DNA of 64,000 bases, from NCBI GenBank assembly GCA_016709305.1, contig JADJNA010000008.1, positions 1-64,000 of the forward strand, read 5' to 3'. The notes under the pieces were generated by a model. It worked only from the letters and a program-made list of their open reading frames with translations. It had not been told where the DNA came from and did no database searches. The position numbers and the translations under genes were made by a program. This DNA is from Candidatus Villigracilis saccharophilus (lineage in GTDB: Bacteria > Chloroflexota > Anaerolineae > Anaerolineales > Villigracilaceae). Numbering within the stretch: the stretch's first letter is position 1; every line of letters starts with the position of its first letter. This document shows positions 15,539 through 24,869 of the stretch, in pieces.

Positions 15539-16389
15539 TCGGCATTCCCGAACATCATCCGCTCAAGCAGGGTGCGCTGGAAGATGAGAAAGATGATAAC
15601 AACCGGGATGGACATGATGATCGCCAGCGACCCGAGAAAACTCCACGGTTGCGCCCCGCCTGAATATTGAGTTTGGACCATGGCATAGATGGCCATGGCG
15701 AGTGTCAGGGTCTCGGCTTTTTCAACAAACAACCAGCCAAGGGTGAATTCAGAATACGCCATCAGAAAGGCGATCAGGCCTGCCACGGAAATCGACGGCA
15801 GAGCCAATGGGAGGGTGATAAATACGAAGGAAGTGAAATCGCCTGCTCCATCGAGAAAGGCGGCTTCTTCGATCTCTTTTGGAATGGACTGAAAGGCGGC
15901 GCGCATGTTCCAGATGCAGAAGGGCATCGCGAAAGCCGCGTAGGTGATGACCAGCGCCATTAACGTGGTGCGAATGTGCAAGAGGCTGAGGATGATATAC
16001 AGCGGTGTCATGAACGCCACAGGCGGGAGAACTGCGGTGAGCAGCAAGGCGAACAATCCGCTTTGGCGGCCTGGAAATCGAAAACGCGCAAAGGCATATG
16101 CAAGACTCATACCAAGCAGTATGGCGATCAATGCTGCTCCCGCAGAGACGAGCAGGCTATTTTTAAGCAATACCTGAAAATCCACGGACTGATAGGGTCT
16201 ATCCAATACTTGCAGTAAGGCATCGAAAGACCAGGCTTTAGGCAGGAAGCGGAACTCGGTCGGGCGTCCTTTTAGTGAACCATCGAATGCCAGGCGTGCC
16301 ATTCCCCAAATTGGAAGCATCACGAACAGGCCGATCAAGGCCAATGATAGCTGAGTGACAAGTTGTCGCAGGAAGGATATTTTATGCAT
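15535..16389 (-). CDS. Carbohydrate ABC transporter permease (MalG-like)
   Basis: 284-residue inner-membrane permease with six hydrophobic segments. The binding-protein-dependent transport signature is EIEEAAFLDGAGDFTSFVFI (about residues 184-203), where the EAA loop docks to the ATPase. ATG 16389 is chosen because AAGGAG lies seven bases upstream; the open frame runs 16 codons further into the preceding gene. It overlaps that gene by eight bases and the prmC start by four. It should pair with the permease half of the upstream fusion protein. No ATPase or solute-binding protein is nearby; a shared MsmK-type ATPase elsewhere is likely. Confidence 0.85.
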   Translation of the reverse strand: MHKISFLRQLVTQLSLALIGLFVMLPIWGMARLAFDGSLKGRPTEFRFLPKAWSFDALLQVLDRPYQSVDFQVLLKNSLLVSAGAALIAILLGMSLAYAFARFRFPGRQSGLFALLLTAVLPPVAFMTPLYIILSLLHIRTTLMALVITYAAFAMPFCIWNMRAAFQSIPKEIEEAAFLDGAGDFTSFVFITLPLALPSISVAGLIAFLMAYSEFTLGWLFVEKAETLTLAMAIYAMVQTQYSGGAQPWSFLGSLAIIMSIPVVIIFLIFQRTLLERMMFGNAE

Positions 16390-18529
16390 AAGTAACTCCT
16401 TCGCCAGCTTTGCTCCAGCGGTTGAATAGCATGACAAAAAACATCAGAAGGATGACCGTAATAATATTGATCGTTGCTGACACTGCGAATTGTCCCCCAA
16501 AACGTCCAAATCCATTTGTCGGGTTGAAGATGTTATAGGACAAGGTCGCCAGCGTGGAATCCGGAAAGCCAAACGCTTGAAACAAATAGAATTGATTAAA
16601 GGCAAAAATACCGCGCACAATAATGGCGGGGATGAGCAATGGCAAAAGAAGCGGCCAGGTCACATACTTAAACGTCTGCCAGATGCTTGCCCCGTCGATC
16701 GCGGCGGCGTCCAACACTTCCTTTGGAACAGTTTTAAGCCCGATACTTGCGGCTAACATCATAAATGGAAATCCATACCACACGGCGGGCAGAAGGAAAA
16801 CGATCAACCACATGCTGGCGCTTTGTTCCAACGCATTAACAGAGACCGCAAAGAAAGAAGTTTTTCCAAATTTATCCGCCGCCAGATACAGCCAGCCCCA
16901 ATCCCTTTGGAAAATGTTAACCCACATCATTGCACCGATCATTTCGGGGATTGCCCAGGGAAGAATGAACAAGGCCTGCCAAAACTTTCCAAGTCTTACG
17001 CCCCGCTGCCAGAGCAGGAGTGCTACTCCCAATCCAAGTCCGCATTGAAGCAGGACGGAGAGCACAGTCCACAGGACATTGAAGAAAAGGACGCTCCAAT
17101 TATTATTGTATGCGATGAAACTGAAAACATTTGGATATAGATTCAATCCCACAAAATTTACTTTATCCGCACGTGTTCCAATCTCACCCGGCATGGTGGG
17201 GAGTTGTCCGGTGATTCCTTGTGAGATGGAGCGCCAAATGCCGCCATTGAATCCATCACGGATGGATGCGGTACTGAAGTTGGTCAGCGAAACGCCGAAT
17301 TGAAATAGAAGCGGGAACAAGGTCAGTATGGCGAACGCGATCAAGCCCGGGATAAGCCAGGGGAGCGCACGCCGTATTTCTGCTTTGGGGTAATGAATTT
17401 TGGCGCGAATCTTTCTTGTCCGCCACCAGGTTACGAGGTTGTCCTTGATAAGAAAGATTCCTTCAGCCGCTGCAATTGAAAGCGGTACCGTCAGCGTAAT
17501 AATATACTGCGGCCATTTTGTCGGCCAGAAAAATAGGAACAACATGGCGATTCCAAGCCAGAGCACATAAAGTCGTTCCCGAGTCCACAAGCGTTTTATG
17601 CCAAAGAAGGCCAGAGTTGCGATCAAGGGGTCGAATGGAAATACAAAGACTCCTTTATGCCATACGGAGGGAGAGAAAAATATCCAGAAAATTGGCTGCC
17701 AGATCGGGTAGCCTGCGTTATCAACTTCAGCTGCTCCTGATGCGTATCCGGCGTGATAAAAGATCGACTCTCCAAGCCGTGTAAGTGGGTTGGGCCAGAG
17801 AAATGGATCAAATATAAAGAAGGTGGCAATTGCCACCACGCCCCAGAGTCCCGCGGTACGCAATGATTCTTTGACGGTATCTTTTTCGTTGGCATCCAGG
17901 TACCAATCCACGAGGATTGCAATACCGACTACACAGTAAAGATATTTGGATGCGGCTGTTAATCCAAGTGAGATCGCTGATAGAACCAGCCAGCCGTTCA
18001 ATCCTGACCTGTTGGACTGTTTCCATTTCAGGTAGCTGATCACCGCGATGAGACTGGTCAAGGCAGGCAAGGCTTCCAACATGATCTGCGAAACATACTT
18101 GATCGTAAATGTATGCCCAGCCAGGAAGAGTCCAGCCAATGGATTGATCAAAGCCAAAATGGCTACAGTCACAGTGCCAAGGATGGCATGGACTGTGCGT
18201 GCCGAATTGACAAGCTCACGCGCCAGAAATTTATTTGGTCCTGCAGAGGTGAGGGCTTCTGGTGTCAGAGGTTCTTCGGGCGCAGATAAGATACTAAGAC
18301 CGATGATGATCTTCGCGAGCGGGGGATGTTCGGGGCGGTAATTTGTTTCCAGAAAGCCGGACCAATTCGAGGTGCGGATCAGATGTGCGTATTCCTGTCC
18401 TGCGCGCAAATAGTCATCTTCATCGAAATCGATCGGGAGCAGTGATACTGCCCGCGCTCGCAGGGTCCATGCAATGAAGATGACTAGAAGAATTGCAAGT
18501 ATCCGCAATGGGATTTGAAAGTGTTTCAT
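16382..18529 (-). CDS. Fusion: GT-C glycosyltransferase-like membrane domain plus MalF-like ABC permease
   Basis: 715-residue protein of two complete-looking membrane modules. Residues 1-380 resemble a GT-C/PMT-type glycosyltransferase: about nine helices, with acidic FDEDDYLRAG at 35-44 after the first helix and RPEHPPLAK at 65-73 in the first external loop. Residues 388-715 match a whole MalF-type sugar permease, with EVLDAAAIDGASIWQTFKYV as the ATPase-docking EAA loop, and pair with the MalG-like gene that follows. The joint is a basic linker (TRKIRAKIHYPKAEIRR). The frame is open throughout and no stop or start is visible at the joint. Such a pairing is not one I know. It starts seven bases after the agmatinase stop. 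Confidence 0.75.
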   Translation of the reverse strand: MKHFQIPLRILAILLVIFIAWTLRARAVSLLPIDFDEDDYLRAGQEYAHLIRTSNWSGFLETNYRPEHPPLAKIIIGLSILSAPEEPLTPEALTSAGPNKFLARELVNSARTVHAILGTVTVAILALINPLAGLFLAGHTFTIKYVSQIMLEALPALTSLIAVISYLKWKQSNRSGLNGWLVLSAISLGLTAASKYLYCVVGIAILVDWYLDANEKDTVKESLRTAGLWGVVAIATFFIFDPFLWPNPLTRLGESIFYHAGYASGAAEVDNAGYPIWQPIFWIFFSPSVWHKGVFVFPFDPLIATLAFFGIKRLWTRERLYVLWLGIAMLFLFFWPTKWPQYIITLTVPLSIAAAEGIFLIKDNLVTWWRTRKIRAKIHYPKAEIRRALPWLIPGLIAFAILTLFPLLFQFGVSLTNFSTASIRDGFNGGIWRSISQGITGQLPTMPGEIGTRADKVNFVGLNLYPNVFSFIAYNNNWSVLFFNVLWTVLSVLLQCGLGLGVALLLWQRGVRLGKFWQALFILPWAIPEMIGAMMWVNIFQRDWGWLYLAADKFGKTSFFAVSVNALEQSASMWLIVFLLPAVWYGFPFMMLAASIGLKTVPKEVLDAAAIDGASIWQTFKYVTWPLLLPLLIPAIIVRGIFAFNQFYLFQAFGFPDSTLATLSYNIFNPTNGFGRFGGQFAVSATINIITVILLMFFVMLFNRWSKAGEGVTYA

Positions 18530-18536
18530 GATGTTC

Positions 18537-19472
18537 CTATTTTTTTATCGCCAAAAGGGATAGATATTCAAAAACAATATTGGACGCGAGAATAGCGGTG
18601 ATGTCGGCGTGATCATAGGGCGGCGAGACTTCAACAAGGTCGAAGCCGATCAGGTCGAGTCCGTGAAGTCCGCGGACAAGTTGTAGTAATTGGTAACTGC
18701 TTAATCCTCCGACTTCAGGGGTGCCTGTGCCTGGTGCATAGGCTGGGTCTGCAGAGTCAATATCCACGGTCACATAGAGCGGACCTTTCATGCGCTCATG
18801 CACTTCTTTGAGAATTTCATTGACGCCTTTTTCCATGACTTCGTGGATGGTGACAGTCCGTGCGCCGAGTTGCTTGGCGTCGGCATAATCATTCGCGCCG
18901 CTGAGCGGGCCACGAATGCCGATCTGCATATACTCATTCTTACGGATCAGACCTTCCTGTAATGCGTAGCGGAAGGGCGTGCCATGACTGTAAGGCGAGC
19001 CTTCAAATTCTGATTCCCATGTATCGATGTGCGCGTCAATGTGGACAAGAGAGACGGGTCCGTGCTTTTTGACGTGCGAACGCAAAAGCGGGAGCGCAAT
19101 GGAATGATCTCCGCCGAGCGTGATCAGCTTTGTGCCTGTACCAACGATTTCACTTGCCATTTTTGTGATGGCGGTCATGGTATGTTCAATGGAAGTGGGG
19201 ATGACCGATACATCGCCGTAATCCACCACATTTAACTTTTTCAGCGGAGTGACATTGAGCGTGGAGTTATGCCCCCAGATCATGAGCGATGTCTCGCGGA
19301 TCTTGCGCGGACCGAAGCGGGTTCCCGTGCGATAGGATGTGCCGCTATCAAAGGGGACGCCCATAATAGCAACATCTACACCTTTGAGTTCGCGCGAAAC
19401 GGGCAGGCGCATAAAAGAAGGAATGCCCATAAAGGGCTGCAAGCCTGCGCCGAATGCGGGATTATCGTTCAT
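18537..19472 (-). CDS. speB: Agmatinase / ureohydrolase
   Basis: 311-residue manganese ureohydrolase that splits agmatine into putrescine and urea. The three metal-binding signatures are visible: LGGDHSIALPLL (about 118-129), HIDAHIDTWE (about 144-153) and VTVDIDSADPAYAPGTGTPE (about 222-241). Related family members act on guanidinobutyrate or arginine, so the exact substrate is not certain. GGAGAACAAC precedes the ATG. It begins a tight run with the GT-permease fusion, the second permease, prmC and tsaC. Cytosolic. Confidence 0.88.
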   Translation of the reverse strand: MNDNPAFGAGLQPFMGIPSFMRLPVSRELKGVDVAIMGVPFDSGTSYRTGTRFGPRKIRETSLMIWGHNSTLNVTPLKKLNVVDYGDVSVIPTSIEHTMTAITKMASEIVGTGTKLITLGGDHSIALPLLRSHVKKHGPVSLVHIDAHIDTWESEFEGSPYSHGTPFRYALQEGLIRKNEYMQIGIRGPLSGANDYADAKQLGARTVTIHEVMEKGVNEILKEVHERMKGPLYVTVDIDSADPAYAPGTGTPEVGGLSSYQLLQLVRGLHGLDLIGFDLVEVSPPYDHADITAILASNIVFEYLSLLAIKK

Positions 19473-19588
19473 GTTGTTCTCCTAAATTCTTTTTAAACAC
19501 GAAGACACAAAGTTCACAAAGGTTTAAGTTTTCATTTTTCCCTTCGTGTTCTTTGTGCCCTTTGTGGTTACTGGTCTTCAATTATTTT

Positions 19589-20665
19589 TTATTCGTCGTC
19601 GTCCACGCCTGTCGCGGCGAGACGTTCTGACTCATCTCTGGTGGAGAGTTCGTCAATGAATTGATCTATCGAGCCATCCATTACCGTAGGCAGGTTGTAG
19701 CTGGATAATCCAATGCGGTGATCTGTGACTCGGTTTTGCGGATAATTATAGGTACGGATTTTTTCCGAACGGTCGCCAGACCCGACCTGCGAGCGGCGGT
19801 CCGCTTCAAGTTCGGCGCGGCGTTTCTGTTCTTCCATTTCATATAACCGCGCCCGTAAAATGCTGATGGCGCGTAATTTGTTTTGCAATTGCGAGCGTTC
19901 ATCCTGACAGGTAATGATCATGCCGGTTGGTTTGTGATACAGGCGCACAGCCGTTGAGTTTTTCTGTACGTTCTGTCCGCCCGCACCTGAGGAGCGATAG
20001 ACTTCGATCACAAGATCGCTTTCGGGGATGTCGACTTCCACATCGTCCACCTCCGCAAGCACGGTCACGGTGGCTGTGGAGGTATGGATCCGTCCCTGTG
20101 ACTCAGTGGTCGGCACGCGCTGGACGCGATGCACACCCGACTCATATTTCAGTCTTGAGTATGCGCCCTTGCCTTTGACTTCAAAGATCACTTCCTTGTA
20201 ACCGCCTACGCCAATGGCGCTTTCAGACATCAGTTCGATCTTCCACTTTTTTCCATCTGCGTAACGCGTATACATGCGGAACAAGTCCGCAGCGAAGATG
20301 GCGGCTTCATCACCGCCCGCGCCAGCGCGAATTTCAAAGATGACATTCCTGTCATCGCGCGGATCTTTGGGCACGAGCATGGTTCGGATCTCTTTTTCCA
20401 GTTTTTCGATCTTCGGATTGAGATCATCCACGTCGGCTTTTGCCAGCGCGATCATCTCCGAGTCATTCTCGGAAATGATCAGGGCTTTGGCTTCCTCCAG
20501 GCTTTTTACTGCCTGACGGTATTCGCGCACCTTCACATAGATCGGTTCGAGGTCTACACGTTCCTTGTTGATCTCCCCTGCGCGTTGATAGTCGCCGCCC
20601 ACCTCAAGCAGTTCGCTGCCAAGTTGTTCAAATCGTTCTTCAATTGCCTGTAATTTGTCGAGCAT
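19589..20665 (-). CDS. prfA: Peptide chain release factor 1
   Basis: 358-residue class I release factor that reads UAA and UAG. The codon-recognition segment is HRVQRVPTTESQGRIHTS, containing the RF1-type PxT tripeptide as PTT. The peptidyl-hydrolysis motif GGQ lies in SSGAGGQNVQKNSTAVR near 230-246 and its Gln is the target of PrmC. Start ATG 20665 has AAGGAAATTAC upstream. About 115 bases separate it from agmatinase and contain an ACACGAAGACACAAAG-type short repeat. Length is normal. Confidence 0.95.
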   Translation of the reverse strand: MLDKLQAIEERFEQLGSELLEVGGDYQRAGEINKERVDLEPIYVKVREYRQAVKSLEEAKALIISENDSEMIALAKADVDDLNPKIEKLEKEIRTMLVPKDPRDDRNVIFEIRAGAGGDEAAIFAADLFRMYTRYADGKKWKIELMSESAIGVGGYKEVIFEVKGKGAYSRLKYESGVHRVQRVPTTESQGRIHTSTATVTVLAEVDDVEVDIPESDLVIEVYRSSGAGGQNVQKNSTAVRLYHKPTGMIITCQDERSQLQNKLRAISILRARLYEMEEQKRRAELEADRRSQVGSGDRSEKIRTYNYPQNRVTDHRIGLSSYNLPTVMDGSIDQFIDELSTRDESERLAATGVDDDE

Positions 20666-20711
20666 GTAATTTCCTTACACTTGCACCGCGCTTACGCGGC
20701 CAGTGCGGTGT

Positions 20712-20787
20712 GTCATAATGGGGAGCGTGTTTCTCGAAGAAGCAATCTCGTTATTAGTTGGAGATTAGAGCTGCCCTCGCAATGACG
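20712..20787. repeat. Dispersed palindromic (REP-like) element, copy 2
   Basis: Begins TGTCATAATGGGGAGCG and ends GCCCTCGCAATGACG, with GAAGAAGCAATCTCG and GGAGATTAGAG inside. It is shorter and more diverged than the copies at 1385 and 38094. It lies upstream of prfA, beyond the terminator of the uvrC operon. Confidence 0.65.
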
Positions 20788-20803
20788 TTTCTGTAGTTTG
20801 CGA

Positions 20804-20828
20804 AATAAAACGCGGCAGTGTGCCGCGT
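20804..20828 (-). terminator. Rho-independent terminator of the uvrC operon
   Basis: On the minus strand, ACGCGGC-ACACT-GCCGCGT (20828-20810) is followed by TTTATTT. It lies 30 bases after the stop of the 49-residue membrane protein gene. Confidence 0.7.
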
Positions 20829-20857
20829 AAGCGTGATTATACCATTTTGACCTGCGC

Positions 20858-21007
20858 CTAGAAATTCGCAAAAGCAGAGAACACCATCGAAAGGATCAGG
20901 ATGACGGCAAAGACCGCGAACATGATCTGCGCTGTCCTGTTTTGACGTTTTGTACCTGTCTCTGATGTTTTTGTTTGTTTCTTGTATTTTGTACTTTTTG
21001 TCGCCAT
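20858..21007 (-). CDS. 49-residue single-pass membrane protein
   Basis: A short gene: a Lys/Thr/Gln-rich N-terminus (MATKSTKYKKQTKTSETGTK) followed by one hydrophobic helix at about residues 30-47 (IMFAVFAVILILSMVFSAF). It starts two bases after the stop of the response regulator and is followed by a terminator 30 bases on, so it is a real end-of-operon gene rather than chance. The polar N-terminus is predicted to be cytoplasmic. Function is unknown; it could be a small membrane regulator. Confidence 0.65.
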   Translation of the reverse strand: MATKSTKYKKQTKTSETGTKRQNRTAQIMFAVFAVILILSMVFSAFANF

Positions 21008-21009
21008 TT

Positions 21010-21396
21010 TTACACTCGCTTGATTATATGATTATAAAAGGCTTGAGACATCACCTTTTCCAACTCTTCGATCGTGACGGGCTTCATGACATACCCGTCT
21101 GCCCCCAATCGCATGGCCTGATCCACGGTCACGTCCGCCGCCTCAGACGAAAGCATGATGACAGGCAGGGATTTCCACTCTTTGCGGCGGCGCAGGAATT
21201 CCAGCATGTCCAGGCCGCTGACCTCGGGCATGTTTATATCCAGCACCATCATGTCGGGTTTTCCCCCTGCCAGTAACGCCTGGGCAGCGGGACGTGGATT
21301 CATGAAGTATCTTGTTTCGCAATCCAGCAGTTTAAGCATCAAACTGATCGCGCGTCCCATTTCTTCGTCATCATCAACGATCCAGATAAGTTTCAT
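21010..21396 (-). CDS. Single-domain response regulator
   Basis: 128-residue CheY-like receiver with no output domain. The acidic pocket is D8-D9-D10, the phospho-acceptor is D53 (MMVLDINMPE), the switch Ser is in PVIMLSS, and the conserved Lys lies in GYVMKPVT near 104. It overlaps the uvrC stop by four bases (ATGA) and is followed by the 49-residue membrane protein. No histidine kinase is adjacent, so its partner is unknown. Confidence 0.9.
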   Translation of the reverse strand: MKLIWIVDDDEEMGRAISLMLKLLDCETRYFMNPRPAAQALLAGGKPDMMVLDINMPEVSGLDMLEFLRRRKEWKSLPVIMLSSEAADVTVDQAMRLGADGYVMKPVTIEELEKVMSQAFYNHIIKRV

Positions 21397-23270
21397 TCCA
21401 GATGTGCCTTAATACTTTCTGCAGCGCTCATGTTCATGCCTTTGACCGCGGACAATTCTTCAACATTTGCTTCCTTAATCTTATCCATAGAACCGAAATG
21501 TTTCAAGAGCGCTTTTCTGCGGGCTGGTCCAATGCCTGGAATTGAATCAAGCTGTGATGCCAGACCCTGCTTCGAGCGGCGTGCGCGATGCGCGGTGATC
21601 CCATAGCGGTGCGCCTCATCGCGGATCCTTTGCACAAGGTATAGTCCCTGCGAATGACGCGGCAAAATTAACGGCTGGCTGTTGTGCGGGAAGAAGATCT
21701 CCTCCTCCTGTTTTGCAAGCCCGACCACGGGTACTTTATCGAAGAGCCCGAATTCTTCGAGGACTTTGACCACACGTCCGAGCTGACCTTTGCCGCCGTC
21801 GATGATGATCAAGTCAGGCAGGAAGGAAAACGACGCGTCTTTTTTCGCGCCCGGGCTGGGTTCCGTTTCCTCGGCAGACCGCCATCTTTTGAATCTGCGC
21901 GTCAGCATTTCCTCCATTGACGCGAAGTCATCAGGCGCGCCGATGCTGGTGCTGTCAATGTTGAATTTTCGGTATAGATTTTTGGCAGGCGTGCCCTGCT
22001 CGAACACGATCATCGCGCCGACAGTTGCCACTCCCTGTGTGTGACTGACATCATAACATTCGATTCGATTGGGCGGCGTGGATAATTTTAGCGCAGATTG
22101 TAACTCACCCAATGCCTGTTCCTGCTTGTGAGCGTCGGCCTGCCATTGCGCGCGCAACGCCTGCAAAGTTTCGGTTGCGTTCTCGGCGGCCATGTTCACC
22201 AGATCGTGCGGCTGACCATCCTTTGGCACGAAAATTTCCACTTTCTTTCCGCCGCGTTTTGACCTGAGCCATTGCGCAATGATCTTTGATTCTTCTATTT
22301 CTATTTCTTCTGGAATCATCACCTGCGCGGGAATATTCGCTGCTTCAGTGTAGAACTGCTTGACGAACTCCGTCATTACTTCCTGATTATCAGTATCTTC
22401 CGTGCCTTCAAGAATAAAGTATTCGCGTCCGATCAATTTGCCGCCGCGAATAAAAAATATCTGCACGCAGGCTTCACCATCCGTGCGTGCCATTGCCAGC
22501 ACATCCGAGTCTTTATAATCTGCGGCGAAGACGATCTTTTGCCGTTCAATAATGAATTGCAAGGCTTTCAACTGGTCGCGTAAAGCGGCGGCTTTTTCAA
22601 ATCGCATCTCATCCGCCGCTTTTTGCATCTGCTCCAGTAAATGCATCAGTACACCTTCGCTGTGTCCGCCCAGAAAATCCATCAGGTCGGAGATCATCTG
22701 ACGGTAGCCAGCCTGGTCGACCGCTCCGATACAGGGGGCAATGCACAGCTTGATGTCATAGTAAAGACACGCGCGTTTATCGAGCCCCGTGATCTCGCGG
22801 TCACAAGTCAGGTAGGGGAAAATCTTGCGCAGCACATCCAATGTTTGATAAACCGCCCAGGCGGATGTGTAGGGGCCAAAGTAGCGTGAGCCATCCTCTT
22901 CCATTTGGCGGGTGACAGAAACATGCGGATACGGCTCATTCAAATGGATCTTGATATATGGGTAACGCTTGTCGTCTTTGAGGCGGATGTTGTATTTGGG
23001 GCGGTGTTTCTTGATGAGGTTCATCTCAAGGATGAGCGCTTCAAGTTCCGAGCCGACCACGATCCACTCAATATCCGAAATGTCGCGCACCAGACGGCGC
23101 GTCTTGCCATCGTGGCTTGAGTCCGCGTGGAAATACGACCGCACGCGGTTTTTCAGGCTGATGGCTTTGCCCACATAAATAATGGTCCCCTCGGCATTGC
23201 GGTAGATATAACAGCCTGGTTTGGAAGGCAGTGTGGCAAGGATGCCCTGCAGTTTTTCGGAGATTTCCAT
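21393..23270 (-). CDS. uvrC: Excinuclease ABC subunit C
   Basis: 625-residue nucleotide-excision-repair nuclease that makes both incisions around a lesion with UvrA and UvrB. The N-terminal GIY-YIG nuclease has GCYIYRNAEGTIIYVGKA (about 19-36); the UvrB-binding UVR motif lies near 205-240; the RNase-H-like endonuclease half follows (IECYDVSHTQG, IIDGGKGQLG); tandem helix-hairpin-helix motifs end the protein (SIPGIGPARRKALL). ATG 23270 is preferred; a TTG three codons earlier is possible. It leads an operon with the response regulator and the small membrane protein. Confidence 0.93.
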   Translation of the reverse strand: MEISEKLQGILATLPSKPGCYIYRNAEGTIIYVGKAISLKNRVRSYFHADSSHDGKTRRLVRDISDIEWIVVGSELEALILEMNLIKKHRPKYNIRLKDDKRYPYIKIHLNEPYPHVSVTRQMEEDGSRYFGPYTSAWAVYQTLDVLRKIFPYLTCDREITGLDKRACLYYDIKLCIAPCIGAVDQAGYRQMISDLMDFLGGHSEGVLMHLLEQMQKAADEMRFEKAAALRDQLKALQFIIERQKIVFAADYKDSDVLAMARTDGEACVQIFFIRGGKLIGREYFILEGTEDTDNQEVMTEFVKQFYTEAANIPAQVMIPEEIEIEESKIIAQWLRSKRGGKKVEIFVPKDGQPHDLVNMAAENATETLQALRAQWQADAHKQEQALGELQSALKLSTPPNRIECYDVSHTQGVATVGAMIVFEQGTPAKNLYRKFNIDSTSIGAPDDFASMEEMLTRRFKRWRSAEETEPSPGAKKDASFSFLPDLIIIDGGKGQLGRVVKVLEEFGLFDKVPVVGLAKQEEEIFFPHNSQPLILPRHSQGLYLVQRIRDEAHRYGITAHRARRSKQGLASQLDSIPGIGPARRKALLKHFGSMDKIKEANVEELSAVKGMNMSAAESIKAHLE

Positions 23271-23325
23271 CGCGGGCAATTCTACCGCTTGTTGTGAAAA
23301 TTAGTGTGTATGCAATTCCAAATGG

Positions 23326-23331
23326 TAAAAT
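23326..23331 (+). promoter_or_regulatory. -10 box close to the start codon
   Basis: TAAAAT at 23326-23331 ends nine bases before the ATG at 23341, so the message would have a leader of only a few bases. No ribosome site is visible. It would drive the DUF4129-MoxR-DUF58 operon. Confidence 0.4.
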
Positions 23332-23340
23332 TTCTCCACA

Positions 23341-24240
23341 ATGCGAAAATTATTGGAAGACAAACGCTGGGGATTGTTTCTTTCTATCCTTGCGCTGGTT
23401 TCCCTTTTATTGCTGGTCGGTGCGTTAAGGAATTTGGATTTTCGCCCTTCTCAGCCAATCGGTTCGACTGAAACAAGTGAGAGATCGATCAACCTCTCGG
23501 CGGTTGGACAAATTTTGATGGATGCTGCGGAAGTTCCGCTCTGGAAGCAATTGGTCTTTTGGAGCATGGTTGTTCTGGTCGTTGTACTATTTTCTTTCTT
23601 CCTTTCCCCCGAACTGCGCAAGAAATTAATTCTATCCATCCTGCGGACCGCAGCGATCGGGATCGTCTTTTTTTACCTGATAAAACATAACCCAGGTATT
23701 CTGAGTCCCTTTTTTTTGAATTTCCAAAATATTAATACCCCGGCGGATATTTTGTCCACAGGCGATATGCCCCCGCCAGTTTTCCAGCCTCCTCAGATAC
23801 CGCCTTTCCTGTCATTCCTGGTCACGTTCATTGTGATCCTTGCAGGCATTGCCTTGATATGGATTGTGAACCGCTGGTGGGAAAAACAAAAAGCGTTAAA
23901 CTCCGCATCCCAGCCGTTGAAAGATATCGCGGATATTGCGCGACTGTCCTTGAAAAAACTTGAAGATGGGCAGGATGCAACAGATGCCATAATTCAATGT
24001 TATGAGGGCATGAGTCGTGTGGTCGGGGCGAAGCGCGGATTAGAGCGCGAATATTTTATGACGCCTGCCGAATTCGCATCACAGCTTGAGCGGGCGGGCA
24101 TTCCGCGCGAGCCTGTGACCCGGCTGACCCGCCTCTTTGAATCTGTCCGTTACGGGGGGCATGTCTCGGGTACGGCAGAGATCGATGAAGCGGTCGTCTG
24201 TCTTAAGTCCATCGTTCAGTATTGCGGAGAATTGGAATGA
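23341..24240 (+). CDS. DUF4129 domain membrane protein
   Basis: 299-residue membrane protein with helices at about 12-30, 72-93, 97-117 and 160-180 and a C-terminal cytoplasmic DUF4129 domain (about 215-299). The domain shows the family pattern REYFMTPAEFASQLERAG...LTRLFESVRYG. In other genomes DUF4129 proteins neighbour MoxR and DUF58 genes, as here, in a module of unknown function that some link to transglutaminase-like proteins. It begins a five-gene operon; its stop overlaps the next ATG. Confidence 0.8.
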   Translation: MRKLLEDKRWGLFLSILALVSLLLLVGALRNLDFRPSQPIGSTETSERSINLSAVGQILMDAAEVPLWKQLVFWSMVVLVVVLFSFFLSPELRKKLILSILRTAAIGIVFFYLIKHNPGILSPFFLNFQNINTPADILSTGDMPPPVFQPPQIPPFLSFLVTFIVILAGIALIWIVNRWWEKQKALNSASQPLKDIADIARLSLKKLEDGQDATDAIIQCYEGMSRVVGAKRGLEREYFMTPAEFASQLERAGIPREPVTRLTRLFESVRYGGHVSGTAEIDEAVVCLKSIVQYCGELE

Positions 24241-24869
24241 TGCCGCGCCGTTGGTTGATCGGTCTAGGTGTGATTGCGGTATTGGCGCTCTCTTTTTATT
24301 TGCGCGACTCCATTCAGCGCGGCATCATCATCCCGCTCGCCTATCTATGGTGGCTTATAAAATTATATTATCGCGCTGTGCCGCAGGCGATCCTATGGGT
24401 CTTCCTGGTCATTGCTGTCTTTGTTTTTATGCTTCGACTGATCCCGTTAAAAAATATTATTCTCCGCAAAAGAAAAGTGGAATATAAGCCATCGGTCGGC
24501 GCGATCGAAGATCTTGCTCTTTGGGTCAGGAAGTCACCGCGCGGCATCTATTACAAATGGCTGGTCGCAAATCGTTTGGGGAAGAATGCCCGTGAAATTT
24601 TGGCCCAGCGGGATGGGCACGCGGTCAATATAAAATTTGGTCCGCTGGAGGGTAGTGATTGGGATCCCCCGCAGGAGATCAAGACCTATCTTGAGATCGG
24701 GCTGAACGGTTCATTTGCAGATTTTCCGCAGTTCCGCTCGTGGTGGGCATGGTGGCGCAAGCCGAAGCCCACGCCTTTGGATGTGGATGTGCGGCAAGTG
24801 ATCGATTACCTTGAAAGTGAATTGGAGACAAGTCATGATAGAAATCGCAAAAGTATCTCAATTAAGTAA
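24237..24869 (+). CDS. Membrane protein of the MoxR/DUF58 operon
   Basis: About 210 residues, with two hydrophobic helices (about 5-35 and 45-65) and a soluble C-terminal part of roughly 130 residues rich in Arg, Trp and Pro. No family was recognised. ATG 24237 overlaps the DUF4129 stop as ATGA and has GGAG nine bases upstream. Its 3' end overlaps the moxR start by 35 bases. It is probably a membrane partner of the MoxR module. Confidence 0.65.
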   Translation: MMPRRWLIGLGVIAVLALSFYLRDSIQRGIIIPLAYLWWLIKLYYRAVPQAILWVFLVIAVFVFMLRLIPLKNIILRKRKVEYKPSVGAIEDLALWVRKSPRGIYYKWLVANRLGKNAREILAQRDGHAVNIKFGPLEGSDWDPPQEIKTYLEIGLNGSFADFPQFRSWWAWWRKPKPTPLDVDVRQVIDYLESELETSHDRNRKSISIK

